NCBI GenBank assembly: GCA_900313775.1
Contig: OMSP01000026.1
Location: 1-7,526, forward strand
Origin: an uncultured Eubacteriales bacterium
GTDB lineage: Bacteria; Bacillota; Clostridia; Lachnospirales; Lachnospiraceae
DNA length: 7,526 nt
Direction: 5' to 3'
This document shows, one piece after another, positions 6,655 through 7,526 of this stretch. The position numbers were made by a program, and so were the translations under genes. Within the stretch, counting starts at the first letter, position 1, and the number at the start of each line of letters is the position of its first letter. Under the pieces are notes generated by a model. It saw only the letters and a program-made list of their open reading frames with translations, was not told the origin of the DNA and ran no database searches.

Positions 6655-6685
6655 GTCACTCGCGGCAGCAGGAGCCGGCGGTGAC
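6655..6685 (+). other. GC-rich leader hairpin upstream of the CpXC gene
   Basis: GTCAC (6655-6659) pairs with GTGAC (6681-6685). Inside, C6661-G6680, G6662-C6679 and CGGC (6663-6666) with GCCG (6674-6677) can pair around single-base bulges, leaving a 7-base loop. It would fold at the start of the predicted transcript and leaves the ribosome site at 6707-6712 free. No known riboswitch is recognised. Confidence 0.3.
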
Positions 6686-6719
6686 CGATGAGCATCTGTT
6701 TTTGAGAAGGAGCGATAAA

Positions 6720-7412
6720 ATGAGTGAGGAGAGAGAAGCGCTTGAGAATACAGTGCAGGCACAGGTGACCTGCCCGGGCTGCGGGCAGCAGGCAACTTTT
6801 GATATGTACCCGATGGTCAATACGCAGGCAAATCCGGAGATGAAGCAGGCCGTGCGTGACCGTTCGGCATTTACCTTTGTGTGTCCGAACTGTGGTGAGA
6901 AGACACCGATTGACTACGGATTCTTGTATCAGCAGCCGGAGGACAGTCTGATCATCCACTATGTGCCGGACGAGCAGCAGCGCGATCAGATCCACAAGAT
7001 GCTGACCGATCCTGACAATGAAAAAGTACAAACCATCAAAAATGCCGGTTATGTGCTGCGGCTGGTGCCGACGCAGGAGGGACTCCTGGAGAAGCTTGCG
7101 ATCTTCGATGCGGGACTGGACGACCGCATCATGGAAGTGTATAAGCTTTCCACGCTCAGCACGCTCCGCAAGGAGAAACCGGAGCTCGACATTGAGAAAT
7201 GTGACTTCCTCTTTTTTGCCGATGAGGAGGGCAAGCATTGGCTTCAGGTGCTCAATGACAATAAGCCTTACGGGACGATCGGTTTTAACGATAAAGCCTA
7301 CTGGTCGATCGCGGGAGATTTCGTTGGGATCCTTCCGGATTTGAATCAGGAGGACCCGGTTGTAAACCGCGAAACGGCCATGGAGCTCATGAAGAAAATG
7401 GGAGGTCGTTAA
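6720..7412 (+). CDS. CpXC domain protein (two CPxC zinc-ribbon pairs)
   Basis: The 230-residue soluble protein opens with two cysteine pairs, CPGC (18-21) and CPNC (55-58), which probably bind one zinc ion as a ribbon. A mixed alpha/beta region follows, with the conserved-looking stretches SLIIHYVP (76-83), YVLRLVPTQEGLLEKLAIFD (111-130) and AGLDDRIMEVYK (131-142). This arrangement matches the CpXC family, common in Firmicutes and of unknown function. No signal peptide or membrane span is seen, so it should be cytosolic. The start at 6720 is chosen because AAGGAG (6707-6712) lies seven bases upstream; an in-frame GTG at 6681 has no good ribosome site and falls in the leader hairpin. It is transcribed divergently from the mechanosensitive channel and has no obvious terminator behind it. 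Confidence 0.85.
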   Translation: MSEEREALENTVQAQVTCPGCGQQATFDMYPMVNTQANPEMKQAVRDRSAFTFVCPNCGEKTPIDYGFLYQQPEDSLIIHYVPDEQQRDQIHKMLTDPDNEKVQTIKNAGYVLRLVPTQEGLLEKLAIFDAGLDDRIMEVYKLSTLSTLRKEKPELDIEKCDFLFFADEEGKHWLQVLNDNKPYGTIGFNDKAYWSIAGDFVGILPDLNQEDPVVNRETAMELMKKMGGR

Positions 7413-7449
7413 AAAGCCGCAGAAATGCGAAAAAACCCGTAAAAAGTTG

Positions 7450-7479
7450 TTGACACAGGCGATAAGCAGGTGTTAATAT
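7450..7479 (+). promoter_or_regulatory. Strong sigma-A-type promoter with A-tract upstream region
   Basis: A consensus TTGACA (7450-7455) is followed, 18 bases on, by TAATAT (7474-7479) with an upstream TG (7471-7472), forming an extended -10. A-tracts at 7430-7435 and 7441-7445 could act as an UP element. Transcription would start near 7485-7486 and run out of the window. This is the best promoter match in the window and lies in non-coding DNA. Confidence 0.75.
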
Positions 7480-7485
7480 ATTTAA

Positions 7486-7526
7486 GCTGACCTCTGAAGG
7501 GGGAAGCACGGATCTTGACAACAAAA
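7486..7526 (+). other. Start of an untranslated leader, possibly of an rRNA operon
   Basis: No start codon with a ribosome site is seen. The tail GATCTTGACAACAAAA resembles the box of the GnnCTTTGAAAACTnAACAA type that often precedes 16S rRNA in Firmicutes. It also contains a second TTGACA (7515-7520), which could instead be the -35 of a tandem promoter cut off by the window edge. The identity is inferred from memory of such leaders and is uncertain. Confidence 0.35.

Noticed and set aside
6681..6719. GTG start for the CpXC protein adding 13 residues
   Set aside because: It has no well-placed ribosome site and sits in a possible hairpin, while ATG 6720 has AAGGAG seven bases upstream.
6600..7238. 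212-codon - strand frame opposite the CpXC gene and its promoter
   Set aside because: It is antisense to a recognised family protein and runs over both predicted promoters; no domain or ribosome site supports it.
7418..7429. CGCA-GAAA-TGCG stem as the terminator of the CpXC gene
   Set aside because: The stem is only 4 bp and is followed by A residues on the + strand; too weak, though the loop is a GNRA tetraloop.

Overview
The window looks like chromosome of a low-to-mid GC Gram-positive Clostridia member, most likely a Lachnospiraceae-type anaerobe. The reasons are the arginine cluster order (argJ-argB-argD-argF), an LtaS-like lipoteichoic acid synthase, strong AAGGAG-type ribosome sites and sigma-A-like promoters. 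Taxonomy is inferred from gene content and protein style only.

Layout. Bases 1-63 are the last 20 codons of argJ. argB (73-957), argD (950-2128) and argF (2185-3177) follow on the + strand, tightly packed, so the left part is the distal half of an arginine biosynthesis operon using the acetyl-recycling pathway. ArgB carries the N-terminal helix and C-terminal signature of the hexameric, arginine-inhibited kinase class. A GC hairpin lies between argD and argF. A long imperfect hairpin (3199-3252) follows argF; its 3' arm contains the whole Shine-Dalgarno sequence of a 48-residue single-span membrane protein (3259-3405). A large LTA synthase family gene (3495-5717), probably with its own extended -10 promoter, comes next.

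On the - strand an MscS-type mechanosensitive channel (5714-6568) converges on the LTA synthase gene, and their stop codons share the palindrome TTAA. A 151-bp divergent region (6569-6719) holds back-to-back, overlapping promoters for mscS and for a + strand CpXC zinc-ribbon protein (6720-7412). The last ~110 bases are non-coding: A-tracts, a consensus TTGACA, an extended -10 and a leader resembling those before Firmicutes rRNA operons, so a stable RNA operon may begin just beyond the window.

Functionally, the left half makes citrulline from acetylated glutamate intermediates. The middle and right genes concern the cell envelope (polyglycerol-phosphate polymer synthesis, osmotic safety valve, a small membrane protein). 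No mobile element, CRISPR array, tRNA or broken gene was seen. The most unusual element is the hairpin hiding the ribosome site of the small membrane protein just after argF.
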